Below are positions 1 to 8,452 of a DNA stretch of 64,000 bases, one piece after another. A model generated the notes under the pieces. It did not search any database, was not told the DNA's origin, and saw nothing but the letters and a program-made list of their open reading frames with translations. A program made the position numbers and the translations under genes. This DNA comes from Paenibacillus agri (GTDB taxonomy: Bacteria > Bacillota > Bacilli > Paenibacillales > Paenibacillaceae): the NCBI RefSeq assembly GCF_013359945.1, contig NZ_JABWCS010000221.1:372001-436000 (forward strand), read 5' to 3'. How positions within the stretch are numbered: the stretch's first letter is position 1; each line of letters begins with the position of its first letter.

Positions 1-1
1 G

Positions 2-2227
2 AATAAAGAAACCAAGCCTCCGGTTGCTGTATTGGCGTTCACCGCTGATTTGCCAGTACGGACAGCGTTATGGCCGTTCGCCGTGTACTCACCTGAGCTG
101 CAAGGCCTGCAATGGGCGGAGGCGAATGGCGCGATGGCCTCTTTCATTGATCTGCCATCGTCAGTCATTCTGGCGTTGCAGGACACTTCAAGACCTTCAA
201 CAGAGCTGGAGCATGATACAGCGCCGGGATCCGGGAAGGCGGGCGAACCTTCTGCGTTGGTAACTGGTCCAGACAAGGAGACAGAAGAGCAGAAGGCGCA
301 TGGAGACGCATCGCCTTCCCTATACAGCCGGATTGCCAGCGCCGCGGGTGAGCATGATTACGATATGTACTGGGAACGGAATTATGAGCACAATGCCAGC
401 CCAGGCGCTTACCGGGAAGCCATTCTCTCCTTTTCTGCCGAGATGCGGAATCTCTCTGAAGGGCAGGAGCAGCGGGAACAGCCGATAGAGCATGCCTACA
501 ACTACGTACGTGAGTCCTATATGAGACGGCAGATTAGAGACACCATTGCCGCTGGCCATGACCCGGAGCGGATCGTGGTCATCTGCGGGGCCTATCACGC
601 AGCGGCTTTGGCTGATGTGACGGATTACATGACTGATGAAGAATTAGCATCATTGCCTTCACGTAGTACTAAGCTGACACTGATGCCTTATTCTTATTAT
701 AAATTGTCCACGATGTCCGGATATGGGGCGGGGAATCGGGCGCCCCATTATTACCAGATGATGTGGGAAGCGATGGTGGCCGGAGCGCCGGAGGATTTGC
801 CTTATCTATATTTGTCTTCCGTTGCCCGGCTTGTACGCAGCGGGGGAACCCACCGTTCCACGGCTGAGGTTATAGAGGCGGTTCGACTGGCGGAAGCGCT
901 CGCCGCGTTGCATAGCGGAAGTGCTCCGACGCTGCGTGATTTGCATGATGCTGCACAGACGCTGCTTGGTCACGGCGATTTGTCTGTCATCGCCGAAGCA
1001 CTCGCCAGAGTAGATGTCGGGACGGCGATCGGCAGCCTTGCCGAAGGGGTTAGCCAGACTCCGATTCAGGATGATCTGAACCGGTTGTTCAAGAAGCTGA
1101 AGCTGGAGAAGTACAAAACTACGGTAGCCTCCGATCTGTCGCTGGATCTGCGGGAAAACCGCCGGGTATCTTCCACGGAAGCGGCCTTTCTGGATTTGAA
1201 CCGTTCGATCCTGTTCCACCGGCTGAGCCTGCTGGGCATTTCCTTCGCGAAAAGCCAGCCGAGCGGCCAGGATGGGGCGACCTGGGCCGAGAACTGGATC
1301 ATCCAGTGGACTCCGGAGGTCGAAATTCAGGTTGTCGAATCCACGCTGCTGGGCGAGACGGTAGAAATTGCCTGCGCCTATGTGCTCCGCGAGAAGCTGA
1401 ACGAATGCCGTTCCATTGCAGAAGCTTCGGCACTGATTAAGATCGCTTGTCAATGCGGCATGGCTTCACAGATTGAGGAAGGCCGGCAGGTGCTGCAGAC
1501 CTTGGCTGTAGACAGCCGCGATGTGGTTGAGATTGCAGCGGCTGCGCGGGAGCTGTCGATCATCATCGGCTATGGGGATATCCGCAGAATCGACACTGTG
1601 CCTTTAGTGCCGCTGCTGGAGCAGCTGTTCCTGCGCGGCTGTCTCTTCCTGACCGATGCTGCGGGCTGCAATGATGAAGCAGCCACGGCAATGACCGCCG
1701 CGATGAATGAGCTGAACGCCATCGCTCTTGATCATGACGACACCGTCGATGGGAAGCTATGGCTTCAGGAGCTGCTGCATCTGTCGGAGCGGGACGACCG
1801 TAACCCGCGGTTGTCCGGCTTTGCCTGCGCCATCCTGATGGAGCGCGGCGCGATTACCGCCGCAGAATGTGCCGCCGAAGTCTCGCGGAGGCTATCTCCA
1901 GGCATTCCGGCTGATCTGGGCGCAGGCTGGTTCGAGGGCCTTTCCATGCGTAACCGCTACGGCTTGTTGTCGCGCATGAGCCTATGGGAGCAGCTCAATG
2001 ATTACATCAACTCTCTGCTGGACAATGAGTTTGTCCGGGCGCTTGTGTTTTTGCGCAGGGCGTTCAGCACCTTCTCGCCAAGAGAGAAGACCATGATCGC
2101 CGAGCTGTTGGGTGAGCTGTGGGGTGTCAACTCGGAGCAGGCGGCAGAGATCCTGACGGGTGAATTGAAGGAGGAAGAGACGAAAATGCTGGACGATCTG
2201 AATGAGTTTGACTTCGAGGACTTTTGA
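2..2227 (+). CDS. DUF5682 family protein (5' end cut by window edge)
   Basis: The reading frame is open from base 2 with no start, so the N-terminus lies outside the window; 741 codons are visible. The sequence shows features I associate with DUF5682: PFAVYSPE and FIDLPSS near the start, YDMYWERNYEHN, then IVVICGAYHA, whose GxxH core resembles the TraB/EreA/ChaN hydrolase fold, followed by PYSYYKLSTMSGYGAGN and a long helical C-terminal half. In many bacteria this family is encoded beside a MoxR-type AAA ATPase and a VWA protein; the VWA gene follows here. A role in a MoxR-VWA chaperone or conflict system is inference, and the biochemical activity is unknown to me. The end overlaps the possible upstream TTG start of the next gene. 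Confidence 0.85.
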   Translation, partial: NKETKPPVAVLAFTADLPVRTALWPFAVYSPELQGLQWAEANGAMASFIDLPSSVILALQDTSRPSTELEHDTAPGSGKAGEPSALVTGPDKETEEQKAHGDASPSLYSRIASAAGEHDYDMYWERNYEHNASPGAYREAILSFSAEMRNLSEGQEQREQPIEHAYNYVRESYMRRQIRDTIAAGHDPERIVVICGAYHAAALADVTDYMTDEELASLPSRSTKLTLMPYSYYKLSTMSGYGAGNRAPHYYQMMWEAMVAGAPEDLPYLYLSSVARLVRSGGTHRSTAEVIEAVRLAEALAALHSGSAPTLRDLHDAAQTLLGHGDLSVIAEALARVDVGTAIGSLAEGVSQTPIQDDLNRLFKKLKLEKYKTTVASDLSLDLRENRRVSSTEAAFLDLNRSILFHRLSLLGISFAKSQPSGQDGATWAENWIIQWTPEVEIQVVESTLLGETVEIACAYVLREKLNECRSIAEASALIKIACQCGMASQIEEGRQVLQTLAVDSRDVVEIAAAARELSIIIGYGDIRRIDTVPLVPLLEQLFLRGCLFLTDAAGCNDEAATAMTAAMNELNAIALDHDDTVDGKLWLQELLHLSERDDRNPRLSGFACAILMERGAITAAECAAEVSRRLSPGIPADLGAGWFEGLSMRNRYGLLSRMSLWEQLNDYINSLLDNEFVRALVFLRRAFSTFSPREKTMIAELLGELWGVNSEQAAEILTGELKEEETKMLDDLNEFDFEDF

Positions 2228-2229
2228 CC

Positions 2230-3447
2230 ATGGAAGAGAACAGACAGGAACATACATTGAAAAGATGGAGGCTCATTCTCGGAGAGGGTGCAAATGACCA
2301 GCTATCGGGCTACTCGGAATCGGGTAACGTTGCGCTAACTGCAGAAGAGCAAATCATGGATGCGGCACTGGCCGCGATATACGATGACACCGGAACAGCC
2401 AGCAACGCTGGAGGTTCAGCAGCGGGCGGTAAAGGCAAAGGGGCTGGTACGGGGCATGGGGCTGTGCATCTCTCCAAATGGCTCGGTGATGTGCGGACCT
2501 TTTTCCCGGAGGATACCGTGTCGATTATTCAGCATGATGCTATGGAGCGAAAGGGCTGGAAACAGCTGCTGTTCGAGCCGGAAATGCTTGCCACCGTCAA
2601 ACCGGATATCCAACTGGTAGGCACTTTGCTGGCGCTGAAGGGCAAAATCCCCGAGAAGACGAAGGACACAGCCCGTCTGCTGGTAAAAGCGGTGGTGGAT
2701 GATCTGGTGAAGCTGCTGGAGACGGACATCCGCCGCGCAGTCACCGGAGCGCTCAACAAGCGGCAGCATTCGCCGCTGCCTTCCCTCAGTGGCTTGGATT
2801 GGAAGCGGACGATTCAGCGCAACCTGAAGCATTATGACACAGAGAGACGGCAGCTTATTCCTGAACGTTTCTATTATTTTGACCGTGCACGCCGCAGTAA
2901 GGAATGGACTGTAATTGTGGATATTGACCAAAGCGGCTCCATGGCGGATTCGATTATTTGGGCTTCGGTCATCGGTTCCATTTTTGCCAGCATTCCGGCG
3001 CTACGTACACGGGTCGTGGTTTTCGATACTGAAGTTGTTGATTTGACCGAGCAATGCGAGAATGATCCAGTAGATATGCTCTTCGGCATTCAGCTCGGCG
3101 GCGGTACGGATATTCATAAATCGGTGAAGTATTGTCAGCAGTTTATTGAAGAGCCCCAGAAGACACTCTTTATTATTGTCTCGGACCTTTATGAGGGCGG
3201 CAACCAATCCGGTCTAGTCCGGCGTATGCGTGAAATGCGGGAGTCTGGAGTGCGAACGATGTGCCTGCTGGCCTTGTCGGATCGAGGAAAGCCTTTCTAT
3301 GACGAGCGTCTGGCGGGGCAATTGTCCCGTGATGGAACCCCGTGCTTTGCCTGCACGCCTGCACTTCTGCCGGGTTTGGTTGAGGGAGCGCTCAAAGGGC
3401 AGGATCTGGCAGAGCTGGCGAAGCGGCTGGGTGCTTTTCAAGGCTAA
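2230..3447 (+). CDS. VWA domain-containing protein, partner of the DUF5682 gene
   Basis: 405 residues. The C-terminal half is a von Willebrand A domain with the MIDAS metal-site motif DQSGS (about residue 235), the threonine loop GGGTDI, and SDLYEGG, the usual third ligand region. The N-terminal half is helical with a Gly/Ala/Lys-rich linker near residues 60-80. VWA domains of this type bind a divalent ion and partner proteins, and are typically activated by MoxR ATPases. I chose the ATG at 2230, about 9 bases after a GAGGA sequence, over the TTG at 2224, which is too close. It is translationally coupled to the previous gene, with 2 bases between stop and start, so the products likely act together. 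Confidence 0.87.
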   Translation: MEENRQEHTLKRWRLILGEGANDQLSGYSESGNVALTAEEQIMDAALAAIYDDTGTASNAGGSAAGGKGKGAGTGHGAVHLSKWLGDVRTFFPEDTVSIIQHDAMERKGWKQLLFEPEMLATVKPDIQLVGTLLALKGKIPEKTKDTARLLVKAVVDDLVKLLETDIRRAVTGALNKRQHSPLPSLSGLDWKRTIQRNLKHYDTERRQLIPERFYYFDRARRSKEWTVIVDIDQSGSMADSIIWASVIGSIFASIPALRTRVVVFDTEVVDLTEQCENDPVDMLFGIQLGGGTDIHKSVKYCQQFIEEPQKTLFIIVSDLYEGGNQSGLVRRMREMRESGVRTMCLLALSDRGKPFYDERLAGQLSRDGTPCFACTPALLPGLVEGALKGQDLAELAKRLGAFQG

Positions 3448-3518
3448 TTATCGGGGAACATAGACAAGTCAGAATGTGTATATAGATAGTAGTGAACGAT
3501 TGTCTTTCATTTAACATA

Positions 3519-3547
3519 TTGTTAAACTTTCATATATCATTTATAAT
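3519..3547 (+). promoter_or_regulatory. SigA-type promoter for asd
   Basis: TTGTTA (3519-3524), a 17-base spacer and a perfect TATAAT (3542-3547) lie about 50 bases before the asd start codon. Confidence 0.7.
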
Positions 3548-3596
3548 CGGCCTAATGAATGATAGGGAAGTAACTTAAAAGGAAGTGTATGATCTC

Positions 3597-4685
3597 ATGA
3601 CAACGAAGCTTAGAGCCGGCATTGTCGGCGGTACAGGAATGGTAGGCCAACGCTTTATCGCTTTACTAGAGAACCACCCTTGGTTTGAAGTGACTGCAAT
3701 TGCTGCAAGCAGCAGATCTGCAGGCAAGAACTTTGAGGAATCCATTGCCGGCAGATGGAAGCTGGATACTCCACTTCCTGATAGCGTGAAGAATATTATG
3801 GTTCAGGATGCATCCCAGGTAGAAGAATTCGCTAAAGATGTGGACCTGATCTTCTGTGCAGTAGATATGAAGAAGGAAGAAATCAAGAAGCTGGAAGAAG
3901 ACTATGCGCGTACTGGAACGCCGGTCATCTCTAACAACTCCGCTCATCGCTGGACGGCGGACGTACCGATGGTGATCCCGGAGATCAACCCGGATCATAT
4001 TAAGGTGATCGAGCAGCAGCGTAAGCGTCTTGGCACGACAACAGGCTTCATTGCCGTGAAGCCAAATTGTTCTATCCAGAGCTATGTGCCAGCACTGCAT
4101 GCCTTGGCGGCATTTGAGCCGGAGAAGGTTGTTGTAAGCACATACCAAGCGATCTCTGGAGCAGGCAAGACGTTCGCGGATTGGCCAGAAATGATCGACA
4201 ACGTGATTCCTTACATCGGTGGCGAAGAAGAGAAGAGTGAGCAGGAGCCGCTGCGGATCTGGGGCGAGTTGACCGAAGAGGGTATCGTGAAAGCTTCCAC
4301 GCCTGTGGTCACTTCTCAGTGTATCCGTGTACCAGTGGCTGACGGCCATATGGCATCGGTATTCGTGTCCTTCAAGAAGACACCTTCCAAGGAAGAGATC
4401 CTTGAGCTCTGGAAGAGCTTCAAGGGCCGTCCGCAGGAACTTGAGCTGCCAAGCGCTCCGAAGCAATTCATCACCTATTTCGAAGAAGAGAACCGTCCAC
4501 AGACGAAGCTGGACCGGGATATCGAGAACGGCATGGGTGTTTCCACCGGACGTCTGCGCGAAGATTCGCTGCATGACTTCAAGTTCGTGGGTCTGTCGCA
4601 CAACACGCTGCGTGGTGCAGCTGGCGGTGCGGTGCTGATCGCCGAACTGCTCAAAGCGGAAGGTTATATTCAGCCTAAAGCGTAA
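3597..4685 (+). CDS. asd: aspartate-semialdehyde dehydrogenase (archaeal/fungal-type branch)
   Basis: Reduces L-aspartyl 4-phosphate to aspartate semialdehyde with NADPH, the branch point to lysine/diaminopimelate, threonine and methionine. 362 residues. It shows the N-terminal nucleotide motif GIVGGTGMVGQ (residues 7-17), the active-site cysteine in KPNCSIQ (about Cys158), the substrate loop ISGAGKT, and a conserved late histidine in VADGHMAS. The length and KPNCSIQ motif fit the TIGR00978-like group better than the usual bacterial Asd of about 330 residues. The ATG at 3597 follows AAGGAAG at 12 bases; an in-frame GTG at 3585 is too close to it. A consensus promoter precedes it and a terminator follows, so it is probably a single-gene transcript. 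Confidence 0.93.
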   Translation: MTTKLRAGIVGGTGMVGQRFIALLENHPWFEVTAIAASSRSAGKNFEESIAGRWKLDTPLPDSVKNIMVQDASQVEEFAKDVDLIFCAVDMKKEEIKKLEEDYARTGTPVISNNSAHRWTADVPMVIPEINPDHIKVIEQQRKRLGTTTGFIAVKPNCSIQSYVPALHALAAFEPEKVVVSTYQAISGAGKTFADWPEMIDNVIPYIGGEEEKSEQEPLRIWGELTEEGIVKASTPVVTSQCIRVPVADGHMASVFVSFKKTPSKEEILELWKSFKGRPQELELPSAPKQFITYFEEENRPQTKLDRDIENGMGVSTGRLREDSLHDFKFVGLSHNTLRGAAGGAVLIAELLKAEGYIQPKA

Positions 4686-4698
4686 TAAATGATGCTGT

Positions 4699-4745
4699 AA
4701 TCACCCGTCTTCCTTCTGGATGGCGGGTGATTTGTGTTTTTTTTC
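4699..4745 (+). terminator. intrinsic terminator of asd
   Basis: AATCACCCG and CGGGTGATT form a stem around a 16-base loop, followed by a T-rich tail, 14 bases after the asd stop. Confidence 0.85.
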
Positions 4746-4779
4746 GGCTTTTTGGCGAAGGTAATGGTATGATGTATAG

Positions 4780-4973
4780 ATTGAACTGAAAAAACATGGA
4801 GAAAAGGAATGGAGGAAAAGTTTGGAGTTGTAGGAGCGATAGCGTCCGCCTTTGTCTCCAGATTTTTTCAATGGAAGAGGATATAATTATAAGAAATCTG
4901 GAGACAACAGCGGCCGAAAACCCAAACATTTTCCGCAATGACGACCTTAGTCTATGTAAAGATAAAGTTCAAT
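4780..4973 (+). repeat. MITE-like dispersed repeat, copy 1 (diverged)
   Basis: About 194 bp, sharing with the copies at 38330, 51865 and 54767 the core TGTAGGAGCG..AGCG..CCGCC, the arm GTCTCCAGATTT pairing with AAATCTGGAGAC, then ACAACAGCGGCCG, CCAAACATT and a GTGACGAC-like tail (here ATGACGACC). Its ends, ATTGAACT and AGTTCAAT, are inverted repeats but diverged from the other copies. It lies between the asd terminator and the small gene at 5012. A 61-codon frame across it is not considered a gene. Confidence 0.75.
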
Positions 4974-5011
4974 GTGAGTAAACATCAGAGAAATAGTAAT
5001 GGAGTGATCAT

Positions 5012-5212
5012 ATGGGTGCAAAGAGTAAGGGCGGCGGCACAGGTCGTGGAACAGGCAGCAAGGGATGGACACGCTGGAATAAGACAGCAAAGCCAGTAAA
5101 GCCCAAGTTCTTGAAGGGCGGTGCCTCAGGTGCTTCTGACGCTAAGGGAGCCGCTGGTGCCAAAAGTGGTACAGTAAAACCAGGCGCGAATAAGAGCGGA
5201 GGAAGCCGGTAA
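5012..5212 (+). CDS. small basic Gly/Lys-rich protein of unknown function
   Basis: 66 residues, rich in Gly, Lys, Ala and Ser (starts MGAKSKGGGTGRGTGSKGW), with no cysteine and a predicted disordered, strongly positive character. The ATG follows TGGAG by about 8 bases. It lies 43 bases before the rluF-type gene on the same strand, so co-transcription with the rRNA-modifying enzyme is plausible, and an RNA-binding role is possible, but neither is shown. The low-complexity composition makes homology hard to judge. Confidence 0.6.
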   Translation: MGAKSKGGGTGRGTGSKGWTRWNKTAKPVKPKFLKGGASGASDAKGAAGAKSGTVKPGANKSGGSR

Positions 5213-5255
5213 GACGGCTTCTGGCATAGCACATAGCAGGGAGAGCAGGTTTAGT

Positions 5256-5960
5256 ATGAGAATCAATAAGTACATAAGCCTGTCCGGCGTTTATTCCAGA
5301 AGGGAGACCAACCGTTTGATTGCCGCTGGGCGGATCAGCATTAACGGTAGGGTCTGCGAGGAAGGTGCAGAAGTAGAGCCGGGCGATACAGTGCTTGTGG
5401 ACGGTCAAGCCCTTCCGGAAGAGCGTTCTGAACCGGTGTATCTAGCCTTGAACAAACCTGTCGGCATTACTTGTACGGCAGCTAGAGAGGTTCAGGGTAA
5501 CATTATAGATTTCGTTAACTATCCTGCGCGGATTTTCGCAGTCGGCAGACTGGACAAGGCGTCGGAGGGACTTATTCTATTGACGAACAACGGGGATATC
5601 GTGAATAAAATGATGTCTTCGGAGTATGGGCATGAGAAGGAATATGTAGTGGATGTTGACCATCCAATTACAGATGAATTTCTGCAAGCCATGGCGAGCG
5701 GTGTGGGTATTCTAGGGGTTATCACCAAGCCCTGCCGGATCTACCGGGAGAGTGAATGTAGATTTCGGATTATCCTTACCCAAGGACTCAATCTCCAGAT
5801 TCGCAGAATGTGCAAAGCTTTAGGGTACAGGGTATTGAAGCTGGAGCGCCTTCGAATCATGAACATTACGCTGGACGGTCTGGAACGTGGGCAATGGCGC
5901 CACCTGGCAGAAGAAGAGCTCCAGAACCTGCTGACAAGGCTGGATGAAGCGGCAAAATAG
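5256..5960 (+). CDS. rluF: 23S rRNA pseudouridine synthase, RluF/RsuA family
   Basis: Isomerises a uridine in 23S rRNA to pseudouridine. 234 residues: an S4 RNA-binding domain at the N-terminus (RINKYISLSGVYSRRETNRL) and a catalytic domain with GRLDKASEGL, which holds the catalytic aspartate (about Asp108). The late motif GLNLQIRRMCKALGY is characteristic of the RluF branch, which in E. coli modifies U2604. The spacing after the small basic gene suggests one transcript. A strong bidirectional terminator follows directly. RluF versus another RsuA-family member is judged from motifs only. Confidence 0.88.
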   Translation: MRINKYISLSGVYSRRETNRLIAAGRISINGRVCEEGAEVEPGDTVLVDGQALPEERSEPVYLALNKPVGITCTAAREVQGNIIDFVNYPARIFAVGRLDKASEGLILLTNNGDIVNKMMSSEYGHEKEYVVDVDHPITDEFLQAMASGVGILGVITKPCRIYRESECRFRIILTQGLNLQIRRMCKALGYRVLKLERLRIMNITLDGLERGQWRHLAEEELQNLLTRLDEAAK

Positions 5961-5964
5961 TATG

Positions 5965-6007
5965 AAAAAAGGTGGTGTCCCGCTGATTAGCGGACACCAC
6001 CTTTTTA
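5965..6007. terminator. bidirectional intrinsic terminator between rluF and thiE
   Basis: An A-run, GGTGGTGTCC (5971-5980), a short loop, GGACACCACC (5992-6001) and a T-run. The hairpin can end transcription of rluF from the left and the thi operon from the right. Confidence 0.9.
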
Positions 6008-6050
6008 TTAGGTTTAGTGTCGATTGACTCTACACATAGTCAATACACAG

Positions 6051-6722
6051 TTATGGTCTTATATGCGCGCGTTCTATAGCCTGTACAAACTCTCTCGCCG
6101 CAGCAGTGGCGTCGGCGGCTCCGGCAATAGCGGAGATCACCGAAATGCCGTCCGCGCCGGCAGCAATGACCGGTGCGGTATTAGCGGCCGTAATTCCGCC
6201 AATGCCTACAAGCGGGATGTCTATGCCCTTCTCCCTGATCTCCGTGATGAGTCTGGTGCCCTGAACAGCCCGTGCGTCATCTTTGGAAGGGGTAGGGTAG
6301 ACCGGGCCAATGCCAAGATAGTCTGCACCATCGGAGATGGCTTGCTGCACTTCCGCTAGATTGTGAGCGGAGACGCCGATGATTTTGCCAGACCCGAGAC
6401 GCTGCCGGATCGATGCCGCCGGCTCATCCTCCTGGCCGATATGTACCCCGTCAGCATCGAGCTGAATAGCTAGTTCAATATCGTCATTGATGATAAAAGG
6501 AACACCCTCGGCCCGGCACAGGCACTGGAGCGATTTTGCCAACTCGAGAAGGGCTTGCCCGTGGAGGGCGGATGGACCCTTTTCCCGGAACTGAAACATC
6601 GTAGCGCCACCCTTGATCGCTGCCTTCAGCGTCTCTTCTGGTGACTTACGGCAATTGGCGGTACCCATAATGAAGTATAAGCTCAACTGCTCTCGCAGCT
6701 TGTGACTGTCCACAACACTCAT
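6051..6722 (-). CDS. thiE: thiamine-phosphate synthase
   Basis: Joins HMP diphosphate and hydroxyethylthiazole phosphate to thiamine phosphate. 223 residues of TIM-barrel type with FQFREKG, INDDIELA, DGVHIGQED (Mg/diphosphate binding), GVSAHN and YLGIGPVYPTPSK, all hallmarks of ThiE. Its ATG overlaps the thiD stop by 4 bases, so it is translationally coupled and is the last gene of the riboswitch-controlled operon. Full family length with no defects seen. Confidence 0.96.
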   Translation of the reverse strand: MSVVDSHKLREQLSLYFIMGTANCRKSPEETLKAAIKGGATMFQFREKGPSALHGQALLELAKSLQCLCRAEGVPFIINDDIELAIQLDADGVHIGQEDEPAASIRQRLGSGKIIGVSAHNLAEVQQAISDGADYLGIGPVYPTPSKDDARAVQGTRLITEIREKGIDIPLVGIGGITAANTAPVIAAGADGISVISAIAGAADATAAAREFVQAIERAHIRP

Positions 6723-7534
6723 CCCCGATCACCCCTCATTCTGTTCTGATAGGCAAAATGGTTCGTCGGCCCATGTCCCGCACCGATGGCCAGCCCGTCT
6801 TCAATGGCCGCCTGAATGAAGGCTCTGGCCGTATGAATCGCTTCCTGCACAGACTGCCCTTTGGCGAGCTCCGCAGCCAGTGCTGCAGAGTACGTGCAGC
6901 CCGTTCCATGCGTATGAGGGGTGTTCACACGTTTATTTTCCATATAAAAGAACGAATGTCCATCGTAGAGCAGATCAATTACTTGCTCTGTCGACTCGTC
7001 ATGCCCGCCCTTTAGAATCACATAGCGTGAGCCCATGCCAGCAATAATACGTGCGGCTTGCTCGCGGTCCTGCAAGCTGGTGATACTGTGGCCCGTGATT
7101 AGCTCTGCTTCCGGGATGTTGGGCGTCGTTACGAACGCCAAGGGCAGCAGCCTTGTGATCAGGGCAGCAACTGCTTCCTGCTGAAGCAAAGGCGAGCCGC
7201 CTTTGGCGACCATCACCGGATCAACGACAAGTCGGTTCCAGCCATACTTTTCCACCTTGTCGGCGACAATACCGATGATTTCGCTGCTGAACAGCATACC
7301 GGTCTTAACGGCTCCTGGCTGCAAATCCTCTCCAATGGAATCCAATTGTCTTGTCACTGCTTCCAGGTCAAGAGGATACACGCCTTGAACACCAAGTGTG
7401 TTCTGAGCGGTTATTGCCGTCAGTGCGGACATTCCGTATACGCCCAGCTCCTGAAAGGTTTTTAGATCCGCTTGAATCCCTGCGCCGCCACCGCTGTCTG
7501 AACCGGCTATCGTCAGAGCTTGATAGACGCTCAT
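6719..7534 (-). CDS. thiD: hydroxymethylpyrimidine/phosphomethylpyrimidine kinase
   Basis: Phosphorylates HMP and HMP-P to HMP-PP using ATP, supplying the pyrimidine half for ThiE. 271 residues, PfkB-like fold, with the N-terminal substrate motif ALTIAGSDSGGGAGIQADLK, the central DPVMVAKGG and the anion-hole motif THGTGCTYSAALAA near residue 210. It lies 57 bases downstream of thiM and overlaps thiE by 4 bases. Confidence 0.96.
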   Translation of the reverse strand: MSVYQALTIAGSDSGGGAGIQADLKTFQELGVYGMSALTAITAQNTLGVQGVYPLDLEAVTRQLDSIGEDLQPGAVKTGMLFSSEIIGIVADKVEKYGWNRLVVDPVMVAKGGSPLLQQEAVAALITRLLPLAFVTTPNIPEAELITGHSITSLQDREQAARIIAGMGSRYVILKGGHDESTEQVIDLLYDGHSFFYMENKRVNTPHTHGTGCTYSAALAAELAKGQSVQEAIHTARAFIQAAIEDGLAIGAGHGPTNHFAYQNRMRGDRG

Positions 7535-7591
7535 ATAAATTCTCCTTCCGCAAAAACGTTGCTTGATGTATTTGAAGCTTTTGTTACAGAA

Positions 7592-8383
7592 TTAGACTTT
7601 TTTAATCAGCGATCTCTTCTGATAAATATCTGGTGTAACCAGCGAAAGCTGGTTCAGGAACTCGATTTGAAAGCTGCCTGGACCCTGTCCACGCGTCCGC
7701 TCCTCGGCGATTTCCGCAGCTACGCCATAGAAAGAAATCGCTTCGGCTACGGCCTCCAGCGGTGAATCTGAACCGACAGCCAGGAAAGCTCCGGTTACGG
7801 CGCTGAGCAGGCATCCGGTCCCGGTGACTTTGGTCAGAATGGGGTGACCGTTGGCAGCAATGTAAGTCGTTACGCCATCAGTAATAATGTCCTCTTTGCC
7901 GGTGACGATCACGATGCAGCCCAGCTTACGCGCAGCTTTTTGTGCCAGCCCTACCGCATCACCGTCACCTGCGCCAGCATCCACGCCCTTAATGGCCCAC
8001 TGCTCACCGGCAACATTGGCGACCTCGGCGACATTGCCGCGCAGCGCCGTCAGGGAGATTGCACCGACCAGCTTCTGGACGATCTCCGTCCGGTAAGACG
8101 TAGCCCCGGCGCCGACCGGGTCAAGCACTACAGGCGTACCATGGACATTGGCGGACTGTCCTGCCAGAATCATCGACCGGATAACCTGTTCGTTCAGCGT
8201 GCCGATATTCAGTACAACAGAGGCGGCCATTTGGGCCACATCGGCAACTTCTTCTTGGGAGTCCGCCATGAACGGGGATGCGCCGAGAGCCAACAGTCCA
8301 TTGGCCGTGAAATTGGTTACGACAATATTAGTGATATTGTGAATCAGCGGATTCTGCTCCCTTACCTTGGACAAATAAGTCAT
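7592..8383 (-). CDS. thiM: hydroxyethylthiazole kinase
   Basis: Phosphorylates 5-(2-hydroxyethyl)-4-methylthiazole, salvaging the thiazole half of thiamine. 263 residues, ribokinase-like, with NPLIHNITNIVVTNFTANG at the N-terminus, DPVGAGATSYR and the ATP/anion motif KVTGTGCLLSAVTGAFLA. The ATG follows GGGAGGCAATCC. It sits between thiY and thiD, so the operon covers uptake plus both salvage kinases and the coupling enzyme. Confidence 0.96.
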   Translation of the reverse strand: MTYLSKVREQNPLIHNITNIVVTNFTANGLLALGASPFMADSQEEVADVAQMAASVVLNIGTLNEQVIRSMILAGQSANVHGTPVVLDPVGAGATSYRTEIVQKLVGAISLTALRGNVAEVANVAGEQWAIKGVDAGAGDGDAVGLAQKAARKLGCIVIVTGKEDIITDGVTTYIAANGHPILTKVTGTGCLLSAVTGAFLAVGSDSPLEAVAEAISFYGVAAEIAEERTRGQGPGSFQIEFLNQLSLVTPDIYQKRSLIKKV

Positions 8384-8452
8384 TGGATTGCCTCCCGGGA
8401 ATATTGGATTTGTAACGCGATACTACATAATCTACCTATTGTTCATCTGGCC

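Noticed and set aside
4796..4981. 61-codon plus-strand frame over the repeat copy 1 (and minus-strand frames over copies 1, 2 and 4)
   Set aside because: They lie within the MITE-like repeat; similar translations on the minus strand simply reflect the shared DNA sequence, and the frames are broken differently in each copy.
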